Source: Elusimicrobia bacterium RIFOXYB2_FULL_48_7
GTDB taxonomy: Bacteria > Elusimicrobiota > Endomicrobiia > CG1-02-37-114 > XYA2-FULL-39-19
DNA length: 6,141 nucleotides
Direction: 5' to 3'
Assembly (NCBI GenBank): GCA_001800495.1
Contig: MGVM01000150.1
Span: 1-6,141 of the forward strand
Below the pieces are notes generated by a model. The model saw nothing but the letters and a program-made list of their open reading frames with translations, was not told the DNA's origin and ran no database searches. A program made the translations under genes and the position numbers. Below, in pieces: positions 5,783 through 6,141 of this stretch (position 1 is the first letter of the stretch; each line of letters opens with the position of its first letter).

Positions 5783-6141
5783 ATGAGAAAATCAAAAGGA
5801 TTTACCCTTATCGAGTTGATGGTAGTCATAGTTATCCTGGGTATCCTGGCGGCGGTCATTGCTCCGCGTATTCCGCAGTTTGTCAACAAGGCGAAGGAAG
5901 GCAGAACCAAAGGAAATCTTGGAACCCTGCGTTCATCCTTGAACATTTATTACTCTGACAACGACGGTATTTACCCGGTGGACACCCTTGGCTGCATCGT
6001 GCCGAAGTACATCAAGAAGATACCGGACGTAGTATGCCCGGGATCGCATCCTGATACGGCAAGCGGCGTAGTTGCCGACACTGTATCCAACGTGATGGGG
6101 CCGACAGATTCCAGCGGTTGGGACTTTGAGAACGTGAGGAC
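5783..6141 (+). CDS. Type IV pilin / GspG-like prepilin, N-terminal part (3' end outside window)
   Basis: This is the precursor of a pilus or pseudopilus subunit, held in the inner membrane by its N-terminal helix before assembly. The frame stays open for 119 codons to the window edge. It has a short positive leader MRKSKG followed by FTLIELMVVIVILGILAAV: the prepilin peptidase should cut between Gly6 and Phe7 and methylate Phe7, and Glu11 is the conserved Glu5 of the mature protein. A hydrophobic helix runs to about residue 27, then an amphipathic segment (KAKEGRTKGNLGTLRSSL) leads into a small globular domain with Cys71 and Cys85, which could form a disulfide. The segment IYYSDNDGIYP resembles GspG/PilA-like subunits. 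Its own strong promoter and ribosome binding site next to pilBTC suggest a major pilin (pilA-like), but without the C-terminus a minor pilin or pseudopilin cannot be excluded, so no symbol is given. Confidence 0.9.
   Translation, partial: MRKSKGFTLIELMVVIVILGILAAVIAPRIPQFVNKAKEGRTKGNLGTLRSSLNIYYSDNDGIYPVDTLGCIVPKYIKKIPDVVCPGSHPDTASGVVADTVSNVMGPTDSSGWDFENVR

Noticed and set aside
5758..5958. Open frame of 66 codons beginning with TTG over the pilin start
   Set aside because: It is a frame shadow of the pilin gene. The true frame starts at 5783 with a strong ribosome binding site and a textbook prepilin N-terminus.

Overview
The window reads as bacterial chromosome, with every gene on the + strand: the 3' end of a RecG helicase gene, a short intergenic block of tandem repeats ending in an intrinsic terminator, then coaD, pilB, pilT, pilC and the start of a type IV pilin gene that runs off the right edge. 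Sampled coding stretches are roughly half G+C, except the second half of pilC, which is clearly AT-richer. The pilus motor set, the pilin N-terminal region (processing site followed by a GNLGTLRSSLNIYYSDN-like helix) and the gene order recall Gram-negative lineages such as Omnitrophota or Elusimicrobiota. That placement is from memory of family style, not from a search, and is weak.

Layout. 1-778 is recG, 5'-truncated by the window. 779-983 (205 bp) has no gene; it holds three copies of a 53-bp direct repeat, each able to fold, the last of which supplies the left arm of a 14-bp terminator stem. A canonical sigma-70-type promoter (TTGACT-17-TATATT) overlaps the end of that stem and places +1 on the A of the coaD ATG, so a leaderless coaD message is predicted. 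984-1463 is coaD; pilB (1465-3225) follows after 1 nt. A 71-nt gap with a 9-bp hairpin precedes pilT (3297-4391), and a 33-nt gap precedes pilC (4425-5651). A near-consensus promoter (TTGACA-17-TATACT) then drives the pilin gene, which has a predicted 59-nt structured leader and a nearly perfect Shine-Dalgarno.

How it works together. PilB (extension ATPase), PilT (retraction ATPase) and PilC (inner-membrane platform) are the cytoplasmic motor of a type IV pilus, and the last gene encodes a fibre subunit. The motor genes appear to be transcribed from the coaD promoter or an unseen one, tying a coenzyme A biosynthesis gene to the pilus motor. The pilin has its own strong promoter and ribosome binding site, which fits the large excess of subunit over motor that a pilus needs. 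PilB carries the two-motif N-terminal domain known to bind cyclic di-GMP in relatives, so extension may be under second-messenger control.

I see no mobile element, CRISPR array, tRNA or rRNA, and no clearly undescribed multi-gene system. The most unusual parts are the repeat/terminator/promoter block at 785-984 and the compact regulatory layout around it.
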